The notes below the pieces were generated by a model that ran no database searches, was not told where the DNA came from, and saw only the letters and a list, made by a program, of their open reading frames with translations. Both the position numbers and the translations under genes were made by a program. From contig NZ_JAJUHW010000001.1 of the NCBI RefSeq assembly GCF_029265695.1, forward strand, positions 160,449 to 224,448: a stretch of DNA of 64,000 nt. Reading direction: 5' to 3'. The DNA comes from Gracilinema caldarium. GTDB taxonomy: Bacteria; Spirochaetota; Spirochaetia; Treponematales; Breznakiellaceae. Shown here in pieces: positions 38,774 through 47,121 of this stretch; the first letter of the stretch is position 1, and each line of letters begins with the position of its first letter.

Positions 38774-39835
38774 ATGAAACGACTGTTATGTATAGGGGTA
38801 TCAATTCTGCTTATTTCCGCTTGTAGCAAAGGTGCTCATGAGGCTCAACAGCCTGATGCTTTGCCTCCTTCGGCTGTCAAGGAAGAACAAGTAGCACGAC
38901 CTACATTCAAAGATAAGACTGATCCTTCATGGAATTCCTATTCTATTGCCTTGCCTACCGCCGCAATTAGATTAAGTGAACTATCAAGGGCATTTCAATC
39001 GGATGGGGCGCTTTCCGTTAAGTCCGCTGTCGGAAACAGGGCTTTTATGTCCACCTATCGATACTCAGTCGAGGGATCAAAAAAAATAATAGCAAGGTCC
39101 CTTGATGAATCAATGATAACTGAAAAAGTATTACCCGATCCAGCCCAGCTCCCCGTTGGCGACCCTAAGGCTATCTGGACCGCTCCTTTTACCATAACTG
39201 CAGGTCCCTACCTTTGCACTAATGCGGTTATTCTAGCCACATCAGAACCGGCTATTGTAATTCTTGAACCTGAAACGCTTGTTCCGATCAAATCTTTTCC
39301 AATATCTCATTTAATAATTTCATTTATGAAGTTTAACCCAGAAACATATGAACTATATGCAATTCATGGGGACCTCAGCACCGGAACGTACCATTTTGGC
39401 GATACAGAAACGGTACGATCCGATACGGTACAGCTTCTTGTGGGTCCTGAAGAAAATGCACTGCGAAAAATACAGGATAAAACGGGAAAACTGCTTTCTT
39501 CATCTACCCCTATACAATTTGGTCGCACACAAATTTTTCCTATCGTTTCAGAAGTAGAAACTACTGCAGCGAACCTGTTTAGAATTGCTGTCGAAGAAGA
39601 TGGACCCTATCGGATTTATCTTGATGGACTTGGCAATATTCCATTTCTGTTTATTCTCTTTGATAAGGATGGTGAAAGCATCTTTTCTAATATTGAGTAT
39701 GCGGTGGAAAAAGTGATGGAGTATCCTCTAGAAAAATCTAAAGTTTACTATCTTGCAGTCTCCCTCTTTGCTGGAAATTCTGAAGGACAAAATACGGTGA
39801 AGGGGCCGGTACAATTGGTGATCAAAAAAAAATAA
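38774..39835 (+). CDS. Lipoprotein of unknown function
   Basis: 353 residues with a lipoprotein signal ending LISAC (Cys17). The C-terminal 100 residues (LFRIAVEEDGPYRIYLDGLG onward) have the look of a beta-sandwich similar to bacterial pre-peptidase C-terminal domains, but I would not insist on that. Third member of the exported trio; its stop codon overlaps the rnhB start (TAATG). Confidence 0.75.
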   Translation: MKRLLCIGVSILLISACSKGAHEAQQPDALPPSAVKEEQVARPTFKDKTDPSWNSYSIALPTAAIRLSELSRAFQSDGALSVKSAVGNRAFMSTYRYSVEGSKKIIARSLDESMITEKVLPDPAQLPVGDPKAIWTAPFTITAGPYLCTNAVILATSEPAIVILEPETLVPIKSFPISHLIISFMKFNPETYELYAIHGDLSTGTYHFGDTETVRSDTVQLLVGPEENALRKIQDKTGKLLSSSTPIQFGRTQIFPIVSEVETTAANLFRIAVEEDGPYRIYLDGLGNIPFLFILFDKDGESIFSNIEYAVEKVMEYPLEKSKVYYLAVSLFAGNSEGQNTVKGPVQLVIKKK

Positions 39836-40428
39836 TGCGCTGCGGTCTTGATGAAGCGGGTAGGGGGCCCCTGGCTGGCCCTGTCTGTGCGGCAGCGGTT
39901 GTGTTGCCCCAGGATTTTCCTATAGAAGTGCTTGGGGATAGTAAAAAACTTTCTCTGGCTCAGCGGGAAAAGGCCCGTATCATTATTTACGAAGAGGCTA
40001 TTGCCTGGGGAATTGGCTGGGCCTCCGCGGCGGAGATCGATAAAATTAATATTTTACAAGCCAGTCTCCTTGCCATGGAACGGGCCTTTTATGCCATGCT
40101 TTCCTATGCAGCATCGTTGAATCGATCGCTTGATATTTCTGAAGCGGTGGCAGACGGCTTATATACCCCCCACATCCCAGTCCCTTGCTCTGCCCTTGTA
40201 AAGGCTGACGGGTCCGTACCTGAAGTAATGGCCGCATCTATTCTTGCTAAAACAGCCAGGGACCGGATGATGGAGCGTTACGGCTGGATATACCCTGAAT
40301 ATGGCTTTGAACAGCATAAGGGGTATCCAACCAAACTGCACCGGTCCCGGATTCTGCAGTATGGGCCTTCTCCAATACAACGGTTTAGTTTCAGTATCGG
40401 TCCGGAACAGGCCCTGTTTGATTTTTAA
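39835..40428 (+). CDS. rnhB: Ribonuclease HII
   Basis: 197 residues. Removes RNA from RNA-DNA hybrids and single ribonucleotides from DNA. Starts MRCGLDEAGRGPLAGPV with the catalytic Asp6-Glu7 pair; the third acidic residue is in KADGSVPEVMAASILAKTARD and the GYPTKLH motif near the end is typical. It begins at the stop codon of the lipoprotein gene with no SD of its own, so it depends on coupled translation. Last gene of the rightward run. Confidence 0.96.
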   Translation: MRCGLDEAGRGPLAGPVCAAAVVLPQDFPIEVLGDSKKLSLAQREKARIIIYEEAIAWGIGWASAAEIDKINILQASLLAMERAFYAMLSYAASLNRSLDISEAVADGLYTPHIPVPCSALVKADGSVPEVMAASILAKTARDRMMERYGWIYPEYGFEQHKGYPTKLHRSRILQYGPSPIQRFSFSIGPEQALFDF

Positions 40429-40474
40429 GTTAATTCCAAAACGCGAAGCGTAGTGACCGACATTTAATATTGGA

Positions 40475-40894
40475 TCAATTTTCTTTATTGTCCTTTTTAT
40501 AGGTTCGTATCACCGGTTTTTTTGCATTTTTAGCAGAAGCCCCTTTGTGACGAACCGAAGAGCCCTCGGAATAAGACGACCCAGCGGAGTGCTTTTTAAC
40601 TACCTTTTTGGGGATTTCCTTTTCGATAGTAGTCTTTTTTTCAAAATCTGTTCGTTTTTTATCCTTGTAGGCCTTTTCGAGAACCTTAAGTGAGCCATCA
40701 AAGCCCTTAAGAAATTCCTGCAGATCCTCCGCAAAAAGTACAATAGACTGCCGTTCAAAACCACCGGTTTCTTTGTTTTTGCTTTCCACGATATTGAGAT
40801 ATAAATCTCCCATCCGGTTTTCTTTTACGTTAAAGAAATAAGTCCTGTTTTGCAGACTTACTTTGGTGGAGAACAATTCCCCTCTAATTCCCAT
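40475..40894 (-). CDS. PUR-domain nucleic-acid-binding protein (DUF3276, BpuR-like)
   Basis: 139 residues. The first 70 (MGIRGELFSTKVSLQNRTYF, then FFNVKENRMGDLYLNIVES) match the bacterial PUR-alpha-like domain typified by Borrelia burgdorferi BpuR, which binds DNA and RNA. A long Lys/Ser-rich basic tail follows (about 75-139), likely unstructured and adding nucleic-acid affinity. It lies 12 nt downstream of the phosphohexomutase gene, with AGGAG upstream, so it is probably the second gene of that operon. Family recognition is from memory of the BpuR sequence. Confidence 0.85.
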   Translation of the reverse strand: MGIRGELFSTKVSLQNRTYFFNVKENRMGDLYLNIVESKNKETGGFERQSIVLFAEDLQEFLKGFDGSLKVLEKAYKDKKRTDFEKKTTIEKEIPKKVVKKHSAGSSYSEGSSVRHKGASAKNAKKPVIRTYKKDNKEN

Positions 40895-40906
40895 ACAATA
40901 TATCTC

Positions 40907-42853
40907 CTATTTACTGTTATCTGCCATTTCTACCATTCGTCGCAACCATCCCAGGAGGTCCCGCTCCATCCTGCTGTCCTGGCCCGATACATCTGCCATA
41001 ATTCGAAACACCGGTTCGGTGCCCGAACCGCGCATCCAGATATAGGCTATTTCAAGATTCTGATGATTCCTAAAAAGAATTTTAAGGCCGCCCTTTCCGG
41101 CTTCTCTAAAGTGTTGAATATTTCTTTTTTCTTCCATTCCGTTATAGGCCAGGGCTTCCCACTCTACAATTCCATAACGGCTGGCCAATTCTTCTTTTCG
41201 CTGCTCCCATTCCCTGAGGAAGACGGACTGGAACCGTTCTTTAAGCAATCCATGATCGCTTGTTTCTATTTTTAGTATCGCATCACTTACATAGGCACTG
41301 GTGGTGACAAAACTTGGCAGGGTACCGATTATAGTTGAAAGGGTAAAATCATCCCGGTAAGCTTCAGCCTGGCCTGATAACTCGCACCATATTTCAAAGA
41401 GTCCCATGGTATCCTTATGGCTGCGGATAGTGAGCAGTTTAAGCATGGACCCAATGGTGTCGATGGGGTCCCGGACCGAAGATGGATGGGTAATGTTTCC
41501 CCCCGCAGCCCCTTCTCCCAAAATGCGCACCTTGTATCCCTGTTCGCGTAAACGACGGGCAAGGCCTACGACGTTTGCTTCACCGACTTCCGCCCGGAAA
41601 ACAGACACATCAAAGGCCTGGGCGATTCTATCGATTCTCATTGAGGTAGGATCGTTTATAGCCACCGCTACCTTATCGATGGCATTCCCCTTTTTATCGT
41701 ACCGAAGTTCTCCCGTAAATACCATGTGGGATAATTCGGCAACACAGCAGAGGGCAAATACTTCCTGAGCTTCGAGACTGCGGCCCGATTTTAGTTTTTC
41801 GTCCCAAATGACTAAATTGCCCCTATCTCCATCACAATCAGGTACATAACCCAAAACAAATATTTCATTTTTATCGTGTAAGGCTTCCAATGCCTGTCTG
41901 CAAGGTTCTAGAGATTCTCCTTCGGGAACAATGCGATGAGCGATTTCCCGTGGTTTTGCATTCATGGTTTCTACTGTACAGCCAAGGGACTGAAGAAAAT
42001 AGGTATCGATACTGGTTGTACGGGCCGAACCATTAAAATCAATCAGTATGCCAAGGCCATTCTGTTTTGTGGTTTCCCTGATAAATGAATAGACCCGGTC
42101 TTGCATATCCGGATCAGCACTACCGGTAATAACTTCATGGGTAAATAAAAGGTATGCAGCGAAGGCTTCTCGTTTTACGAGGCCGCTGTTTTCATATGTC
42201 GCCGCAACTTTGGTTTTAGGGAGGCATCTCAGAAGACTCTTTATAGTTTCAAGGTTGTCCTTATCATGTATAGCTTTTTGGAAATGTTCTATGAGCAGCT
42301 TTGCTTCCGAAGCAGGCAAGACCCCTCCGTCATTGAGGCCGAATTTAATACCATTATGACCAATAGGATTGTGGCTTGCGGATATATATACAAAACCATC
42401 AATGTGTTCTTTTGAATTTTGGGGAGCCAAGCCGCCTTTCCTGCTGTAAGCCATTAGTTCCGGAGCAGAAATAATGAACGCATAGCGGACTTCGCAACCA
42501 GCTGCGAGGAGTGTCTTGAGCATCACATCCGCAATTGCCGTTCCGGTGGGCCGTGAATCCTGCCCCATAAGAATTACGGGCTTTGAATTGCCTGATTTTG
42601 ATTTGATATATTCAGCAAATACGTTTGCCGCGGTGGCTGCAATAACTTGATGGGCCGTACTGATGGTGCTGGCCTGATCCTCTTCGTTGCCGCTGGGGGC
42701 AAATACGGTACGCCATCCTGAGGGGGATAAAATAAACCGTTCAAGGGCGTGTTCAATTTCTGTGTGGATCTCGACTTCCGTTACGTTTTCAAAGGGGATA
42801 TAGTCCGGATCACCTAATAGAAATCCCGTATCCAGGTGACGAATGGGTGCCAT
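40907..42853 (-). CDS. Phosphoglucomutase / phosphomannomutase family enzyme
   Basis: 648 residues, alpha-D-phosphohexomutase superfamily. The phosphoserine is Ser160 in SASHNP, the metal loop is CDGDRGN (about residue 340), the sugar-specificity loop is GEGAAGG and the C-terminal phosphate site RGSGTEPVFR is present. It is longer than PGM/PMM of 450-580 residues, mainly from extra N-terminal residues and an insertion. It interconverts hexose-1-phosphate and hexose-6-phosphate; which sugar is not readable. SD AAGGAG 10 nt upstream. Divergent from mnmA across a 160-bp region with a 12-bp tandem repeat. Confidence 0.93.
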   Translation of the reverse strand: MAPIRHLDTGFLLGDPDYIPFENVTEVEIHTEIEHALERFILSPSGWRTVFAPSGNEEDQASTISTAHQVIAATAANVFAEYIKSKSGNSKPVILMGQDSRPTGTAIADVMLKTLLAAGCEVRYAFIISAPELMAYSRKGGLAPQNSKEHIDGFVYISASHNPIGHNGIKFGLNDGGVLPASEAKLLIEHFQKAIHDKDNLETIKSLLRCLPKTKVAATYENSGLVKREAFAAYLLFTHEVITGSADPDMQDRVYSFIRETTKQNGLGILIDFNGSARTTSIDTYFLQSLGCTVETMNAKPREIAHRIVPEGESLEPCRQALEALHDKNEIFVLGYVPDCDGDRGNLVIWDEKLKSGRSLEAQEVFALCCVAELSHMVFTGELRYDKKGNAIDKVAVAINDPTSMRIDRIAQAFDVSVFRAEVGEANVVGLARRLREQGYKVRILGEGAAGGNITHPSSVRDPIDTIGSMLKLLTIRSHKDTMGLFEIWCELSGQAEAYRDDFTLSTIIGTLPSFVTTSAYVSDAILKIETSDHGLLKERFQSVFLREWEQRKEELASRYGIVEWEALAYNGMEEKRNIQHFREAGKGGLKILFRNHQNLEIAYIWMRGSGTEPVFRIMADVSGQDSRMERDLLGWLRRMVEMADNSK

Positions 42854-42938
42854 TCAATACTGCTCCTTCCCTAGCATACTTGCGTATAGGGAAAACAGTA
42901 TACACAAAAGCTTATGCCTCGTCTATCTATATAGAACA

Positions 42939-42986
42939 GCCTCGGCAACTGCCTCGGCATCTGCCTCGGCAACTGCCTAGGCAAAA
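42939..42986. repeat. Four tandem copies of a 12-bp repeat upstream of mnmA
   Basis: Units GCCTCGGCAACT, GCCTCGGCATCT, GCCTCGGCAACT and GCCTAGGCAAAA in exact 12-bp register. Each holds an inverted GCC..GGC half-site pair. The last copy contains the candidate -35 (TAGGCA) of the mnmA promoter. Confidence 0.85.
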
Positions 42987-43005
42987 CTCGGAATATTAAT
43001 ATAAT
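42978..43005 (+). promoter_or_regulatory. Promoter of mnmA
   Basis: TAGGCA (42978-42983), 16-nt spacer, perfect TATAAT (43000-43005), then 8 nt to the mnmA ATG with only CAGG between. A leaderless or almost leaderless start is predicted. Confidence 0.6.
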
Positions 43006-43013
43006 AGTCAGGT

Positions 43014-44210
43014 ATGCTGAATCTCGATTCGCTCCAAGAATTGCCTCTTCCGCCCCGGGGCTCCATAGTTGCTGTAGCCATGTCTGGCGGCGTTGACTCT
43101 TCTCTTGTGGCCCACCTCATGGCAGAACGGGGCTGTAAGGTTGTTGGGGTAACTATGAAAGTTTATGATGGTTCTATTGCCTTTCCTGAAGGCGCTGGAA
43201 ATGGCTGCTATGGCCCCGATGAGGAAGAAGATGAAGCTGCCTGCCGCAGGCTGTGTGAAAAATTACAAGCAGAATATGTAGTAATTGACCTATCAAAACC
43301 CTATGGCAAAGAAGTTCTTGAATATTTTAAAAGCGAATACATGCAGGGCCGTACTCCGAATCCGTGTCTTCGCTGCAACCCGCTCATCAAATTCGGTTTA
43401 CTTCCGATGGCGCTTCGGGAGCGGAGTTATCATTTTGACTATTATGTTACCGGCCATTATGCCAGGCTCCTCTCACCCTATGGTGAAGCAGAACAGGGGG
43501 TTTATCTCGCGCCGGGTTTGGACCCTTTTAAGGACCAGAGTTATTTTCTGCAGCGGGTGGGGCAGGATATTTTAAAGATAACACGGTTCCCTTTAGGAGC
43601 TCTCAGGAAAGAAGCGGTTCGCCAGCTTGCCCGGGAACGGGGGCTTGAGGTGGCGGAAAAAAAAGACAGCCAGGATTTTATTGCAAAAGAAGATTATGAA
43701 ACCCTGTTTGCCCGAGATGGGCTTAAAGCGGGTAATATCGTTGATAGTCGGGGAAGGGTGCTGGGAGAACATCGGGGAATCGTACGCTATACTATCGGCC
43801 AGCGAAGAGGTGTCGGGGTAAGCACCGGAACAGAACCGCTCTATGTGGTTGCCCTCGATGCGGTAAAGAACCAGGTTGTGGTAGGCCATGAGAGGGAATT
43901 GTTTTCTAAGTCTCTTGAGGGTTCACAAAGTGTGTGGGCCCCTGGCTTTGGTAACGAACCTTTTAGAGCCCTCGCAAAAATCAGGCTTGCGTCTAAACCT
44001 GCCTGGGCCCTCGTAGAGCCCCGACCGGATGGCTCGGTACGGGTGATATTTGATGAAGCCCAACGGGCCATCGCTCCCGGACAATCCGTGGCTTTTTATA
44101 TACCGTTAAAACAAAATATTGAGTTTGAATTGGCGAGCAATCGGGTTCCTCCGGATACCATTTTGGCAGGCGGCGCTGTTATTGACAGGAAGCTTTCCGA
44201 CATCGCATAA
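43014..44210 (+). CDS. mnmA: tRNA 2-thiouridine synthase MnmA-like protein (variant cysteines)
   Basis: 398 residues. Thiolates U34 of tRNA for Lys, Glu and Gln. The PP-loop SGGVDSS (24-30), TPNPCLRCN with Cys118 and Cys121, GHYAR and YTIGQRRG are present. In E. coli MnmA the catalytic pair is Cys102 and Cys199, the second in a DSTGICFIG-type motif; here the same place reads DSQDFIAKEDY (from 218), so the second cysteine is missing, and there is a CxxC at the first site plus extra Cys65, Cys77 and Cys81. This may be a sulfur-transfer variant. No SD, ATG 8 nt from TATAAT. Its 3' end overlaps the convergent methyltransferase by 32 bp. Confidence 0.88.
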   Translation: MLNLDSLQELPLPPRGSIVAVAMSGGVDSSLVAHLMAERGCKVVGVTMKVYDGSIAFPEGAGNGCYGPDEEEDEAACRRLCEKLQAEYVVIDLSKPYGKEVLEYFKSEYMQGRTPNPCLRCNPLIKFGLLPMALRERSYHFDYYVTGHYARLLSPYGEAEQGVYLAPGLDPFKDQSYFLQRVGQDILKITRFPLGALRKEAVRQLARERGLEVAEKKDSQDFIAKEDYETLFARDGLKAGNIVDSRGRVLGEHRGIVRYTIGQRRGVGVSTGTEPLYVVALDAVKNQVVVGHERELFSKSLEGSQSVWAPGFGNEPFRALAKIRLASKPAWALVEPRPDGSVRVIFDEAQRAIAPGQSVAFYIPLKQNIEFELASNRVPPDTILAGGAVIDRKLSDIA

Positions 44211-45081
44211 GGACCACATCTCCCCAGTTGAGCCATTTTGCTAGCCGGTCTGCCATAACTTTTACGAGTGTGGGTGCGCTTCCTTTTGCAAGTCCTCCCC
44301 AGCTCACTACAGTCTCAATGGCAAATCCTGCATCAATAAGGAGCTGCGCAAGGGTTCGTTTGGAAAATAGATACAGGTGGTCAAAAATAGCGGATCTCCA
44401 ACGGCTGCCAAAAAGTCTTGCCTGAAAGCCTGCGATATTGGGAGTGGTAACGAAAAAATACCCCCCCGGTTTCAGGATCCGATAAATTTCATCAACAAAA
44501 GCTTTGGGGTTGTTCACATGTTCTATCACATGGGAAGCCAAAACAATATCCACAGATGCTGTGGCGAGGTCTGCGGTTTCTATGGTTCCTGTTATAACGG
44601 GGAGCTTACGAACCTTTCGAGCATAGTCAGCCGCGGGGCTGCATAGTTCTATTCCAAGGGTATCCCAGCCCCGGTCTCTTAGTTGTTCAAGGAGCGCCCC
44701 AGTCGCACAGCCAATATCGAGTACAAGGGGAGGTTCTGCTCGATTGCCATTTTCAGGAGCCATGGTTCCGAGGAATTGCTTTTCAAGTTTAAAAAAGCCG
44801 CCATCCTCAAGACCCTTAATCTGAAGGGAAAGAAATGGTATTTCGTTATGCAGTTCATATTCTAAATAGGCCTGGCTTGAATGGCCACTATACCGATTTT
44901 CTATGGCTTCTTGCACCGGCTGAGGATTCTGTTGAACCAGGGAACAAAGATTGCAGCGAACAAACGAAAAGCCCTCACAGGTAAGGGCTGGGACAAAACT
45001 AGTAGATCCGCAGAGCGGACAGGGAACATATTTTTTTGCTTCAGCTCTGATTGGAGTGGACCAGGTTTTTATATTTTTCAT
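44179..45081 (-). CDS. Class I SAM-dependent methyltransferase with N-terminal zinc ribbon
   Basis: 300 residues. CPLCG and CNLC (about residues 21-43) form a zinc-ribbon-like N-terminus; the methyltransferase domain follows with motif I LDIGCATGALLEQL, SAM-binding acidic loop GIELCSPAA, and VLASHVIEHVNNP and LKPGGYFFVTTPN of the UbiE/Methyltransf_11 type. The substrate is unknown; similar plans occur in enzymes acting on sugars or lipids. Third gene of a leftward operon, 9 nt after the LytM-like gene, SD AAGGG. Convergent overlap with mnmA. Confidence 0.88.
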   Translation of the reverse strand: MKNIKTWSTPIRAEAKKYVPCPLCGSTSFVPALTCEGFSFVRCNLCSLVQQNPQPVQEAIENRYSGHSSQAYLEYELHNEIPFLSLQIKGLEDGGFFKLEKQFLGTMAPENGNRAEPPLVLDIGCATGALLEQLRDRGWDTLGIELCSPAADYARKVRKLPVITGTIETADLATASVDIVLASHVIEHVNNPKAFVDEIYRILKPGGYFFVTTPNIAGFQARLFGSRWRSAIFDHLYLFSKRTLAQLLIDAGFAIETVVSWGGLAKGSAPTLVKVMADRLAKWLNWGDVVLMRCRKASCQ

Positions 45082-45090
45082 GACCCTTTA

Positions 45091-45966
45091 TCATTCAACA
45101 TTAATCTGGTATGTCTGGCTCTTTTGGTTGCCCGCCGTGTCGGTCACTATTATTTCACAGAGAACCTTTCCCCGATTAAGTTGAATCTCTCCAATGAAAT
45201 ACGAACCGTCAGCTTGGTAAATAAGATCCGTACGCTGCCCCTTTCGAAGATTCACATGGAATTTTCCATCCCTTACAGAAATCATGTCTAGGTCAAGCTG
45301 TCCCTGCAGAGAACCATTAATAAAAAGACTAAACTGATAGGGGGCCACCTGGTAGTTTCCGAAAAGATCTGCCAGGTCATAGGCATCTACTAAAACCCTG
45401 TATAAACCCTGACGAAGCGATTTTGTCTGGCCCAGTATTATGCGCTGGCCGTCCCGTCCAACAAATATGGTCTGTCGAACCACGGGAGGCCGTGTATCTA
45501 TCAGATTGATGAGTAACTGGGGGTTTACATACCCTGATGTCTTACGGTCATAGACTGAAAATTGTAATTGAGGGCCGCTCGCCCATCCGGAACTTCCCGT
45601 TTTTGCAATAGAGATTGAAGCATCTGCCACAGAGGATTGAACAGGACCTGCAAAATCTGATAGATGGCTATAAATGCCAATGAGTGCATCCTGGTGCTGA
45701 ATTGCCATCCAGTTGCCCAGGGGCTGCAGATAGGTTCCCCCCTTTTTATAAGAACTGACAAACAATACTTCTCCTGCATCGGCAGGGAAAACCGAATCTT
45801 CCTTTGCAAACAATATTCCCCGTTCCGGCTGTCCCTTATCGTTCATTCCGAAATTCTTTAAGGCCTTTCCGTTCTGTATGGGCCAGTCAAAGGCCTGTAT
45901 ATACGGGGTTAAAGCTACAGCCGCTGCGATAAAAATAATTATTGCTCGTATTCGGTTTGTATTCAT
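45091..45966 (-). CDS. Catalytically dead LytM (M23)-like exported protein
   Basis: 291 residues with a signal peptide (about 6-25). Residues 30-150 align with the M23 endopeptidase fold (ADAGEVLFV, GNWMAIQH, YSHLSD, SGPQLQFSV, VNPQLLI). The zinc ligands are replaced: the His and Asp of the HxGxD-type motif are Glu48 and Leu52, and the HxH motif reads Gln133-Leu-Gln135; only His101 remains. It is therefore probably a non-enzymatic partner, as EnvC and NlpD are for amidases. The C-terminal 130 residues look like an Ig-type beta domain. Middle gene of an operon with a beta-propeller protein and a methyltransferase. Confidence 0.8.
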   Translation of the reverse strand: MNTNRIRAIIIFIAAAVALTPYIQAFDWPIQNGKALKNFGMNDKGQPERGILFAKEDSVFPADAGEVLFVSSYKKGGTYLQPLGNWMAIQHQDALIGIYSHLSDFAGPVQSSVADASISIAKTGSSGWASGPQLQFSVYDRKTSGYVNPQLLINLIDTRPPVVRQTIFVGRDGQRIILGQTKSLRQGLYRVLVDAYDLADLFGNYQVAPYQFSLFINGSLQGQLDLDMISVRDGKFHVNLRKGQRTDLIYQADGSYFIGEIQLNRGKVLCEIIVTDTAGNQKSQTYQINVE

Positions 45967-45975
45967 AGGTCTATC

Positions 45976-47055
45976 CTATTTTTCCACAATAAAGCTTGTT
46001 ATAACTGAGCCGCTTCCCAATATGAGTTGGTCTGCATAACTGTATATAAAACTCTCTGGAGAGACGAACGATGAAGTAAGCAGTTTTTTATTTGGCAAAC
46101 TAAGGGCAATAAGCTGTTTTTGATTCTCTGCCCCGGCCATGACAAATACCTTATTGGTTTTTTCTATAGCCTCTATAGCTTGAATAGGCTTGTCTATAGG
46201 AATTTCATACATCCGTTTTTTTAGCCCGTCAAAGACGCTGAGATTCGCTTTTCCTTCAAAGAGCACATACTGATTGTTCTGAGCAAATTTGATGATTACC
46301 TGCCGTCTATAATCGGTATTAAGGAACTGATGATGAATGACCTTGTAGGTTTGCCCTGCTTTGCCGAGTAATATAAACCGCTGTTTATCGATGCCTGATA
46401 TCAATGCAATTTTACTGCTATCAGAAGCTAATGCTACCCCGAGAATAATAGACAACCTGGAACCTCCAGGCTGGAACGTATAGATGAGCTCCCCTTCGGA
46501 ATTCAGGAGATACAGATTTCCGTCTAACGTACCAATAAGTATATTGCCCACATTGCACGCCAAGGCAGTGATAGGAGAGGACACACAATAATTCCAGCGA
46601 ACTGTGCCAGAATCGCTTATAAAAGATATTGAGTCCTGGTCCTTACCTATTAAAAAGATTCGATCCTGTACCAAAAATGGATAGCCAGATGCATCCTTTA
46701 CGAGGATAGCTGTGTGGGATGCCGGTGATTCAATAGTAATTGTATCCGGTATGGGATTGATGACCGAAACTAATTTAGGTGTAATCGATATCAAATGGTT
46801 TTGCTGGAGACTTCGTTTATCAATTAGTGCGCCATCGGGGGAAATATAGCCATACAGATTGCCCAATACAAAGGGTATGGGGGCTTCTTTTATTGTTTCA
46901 GACTGTGCGGTACGGGGACTTGTATCATCTAGATTCAATGTCCATAGGGTTTTTAGAGTGAATTCGGGGGATATCGGCTTTGCGGCTACCATTAAATATA
47001 TCAAACTGGTTGCAAAGGCAGAACCAATGAATATGTATAACTTCTTTTTGACCAT
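45976..47055 (-). CDS. Membrane-anchored beta-propeller-like protein
   Basis: 359 residues from the ATG at 47055, which has GAGGG 5 nt upstream; a longer frame starting at 47136 would precede the promoter. One N-terminal membrane segment (about 6-25) is followed by repeated beta-rich blades of the PQQ/WD type, e.g. GTLDGNLYLLNSEGELIYTF and LASDSSKIALISG. The function is unknown; such propellers are usually protein- or ligand-binding platforms. First gene of a leftward three-gene operon. Confidence 0.8.
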   Translation of the reverse strand: MVKKKLYIFIGSAFATSLIYLMVAAKPISPEFTLKTLWTLNLDDTSPRTAQSETIKEAPIPFVLGNLYGYISPDGALIDKRSLQQNHLISITPKLVSVINPIPDTITIESPASHTAILVKDASGYPFLVQDRIFLIGKDQDSISFISDSGTVRWNYCVSSPITALACNVGNILIGTLDGNLYLLNSEGELIYTFQPGGSRLSIILGVALASDSSKIALISGIDKQRFILLGKAGQTYKVIHHQFLNTDYRRQVIIKFAQNNQYVLFEGKANLSVFDGLKKRMYEIPIDKPIQAIEAIEKTNKVFVMAGAENQKQLIALSLPNKKLLTSSFVSPESFIYSYADQLILGSGSVITSFIVEK

Positions 47056-47074
47056 TTTTCCCTCTTTAAAGTTT

Positions 47075-47103
47075 ATGGTATATAGTATTATAGTATCTGT
47101 CAA
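47075..47103 (-). promoter_or_regulatory. Promoter of the beta-propeller / LytM / methyltransferase operon
   Basis: On the minus strand TTGACA (47103-47098), 17-nt spacer, TACCAT (47080-47075), 19 nt before the start codon. The intervening DNA is a run of TATA-rich sequence in which a rightward -10 for cdd could also lie. Confidence 0.5.
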
Positions 47104-47121
47104 CGATTGGAGCGTTTGTGT

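Noticed and set aside
42939..42986. CRISPR array
   Set aside because: The 12-bp units are directly abutting without spacers and no cas genes are in the window.
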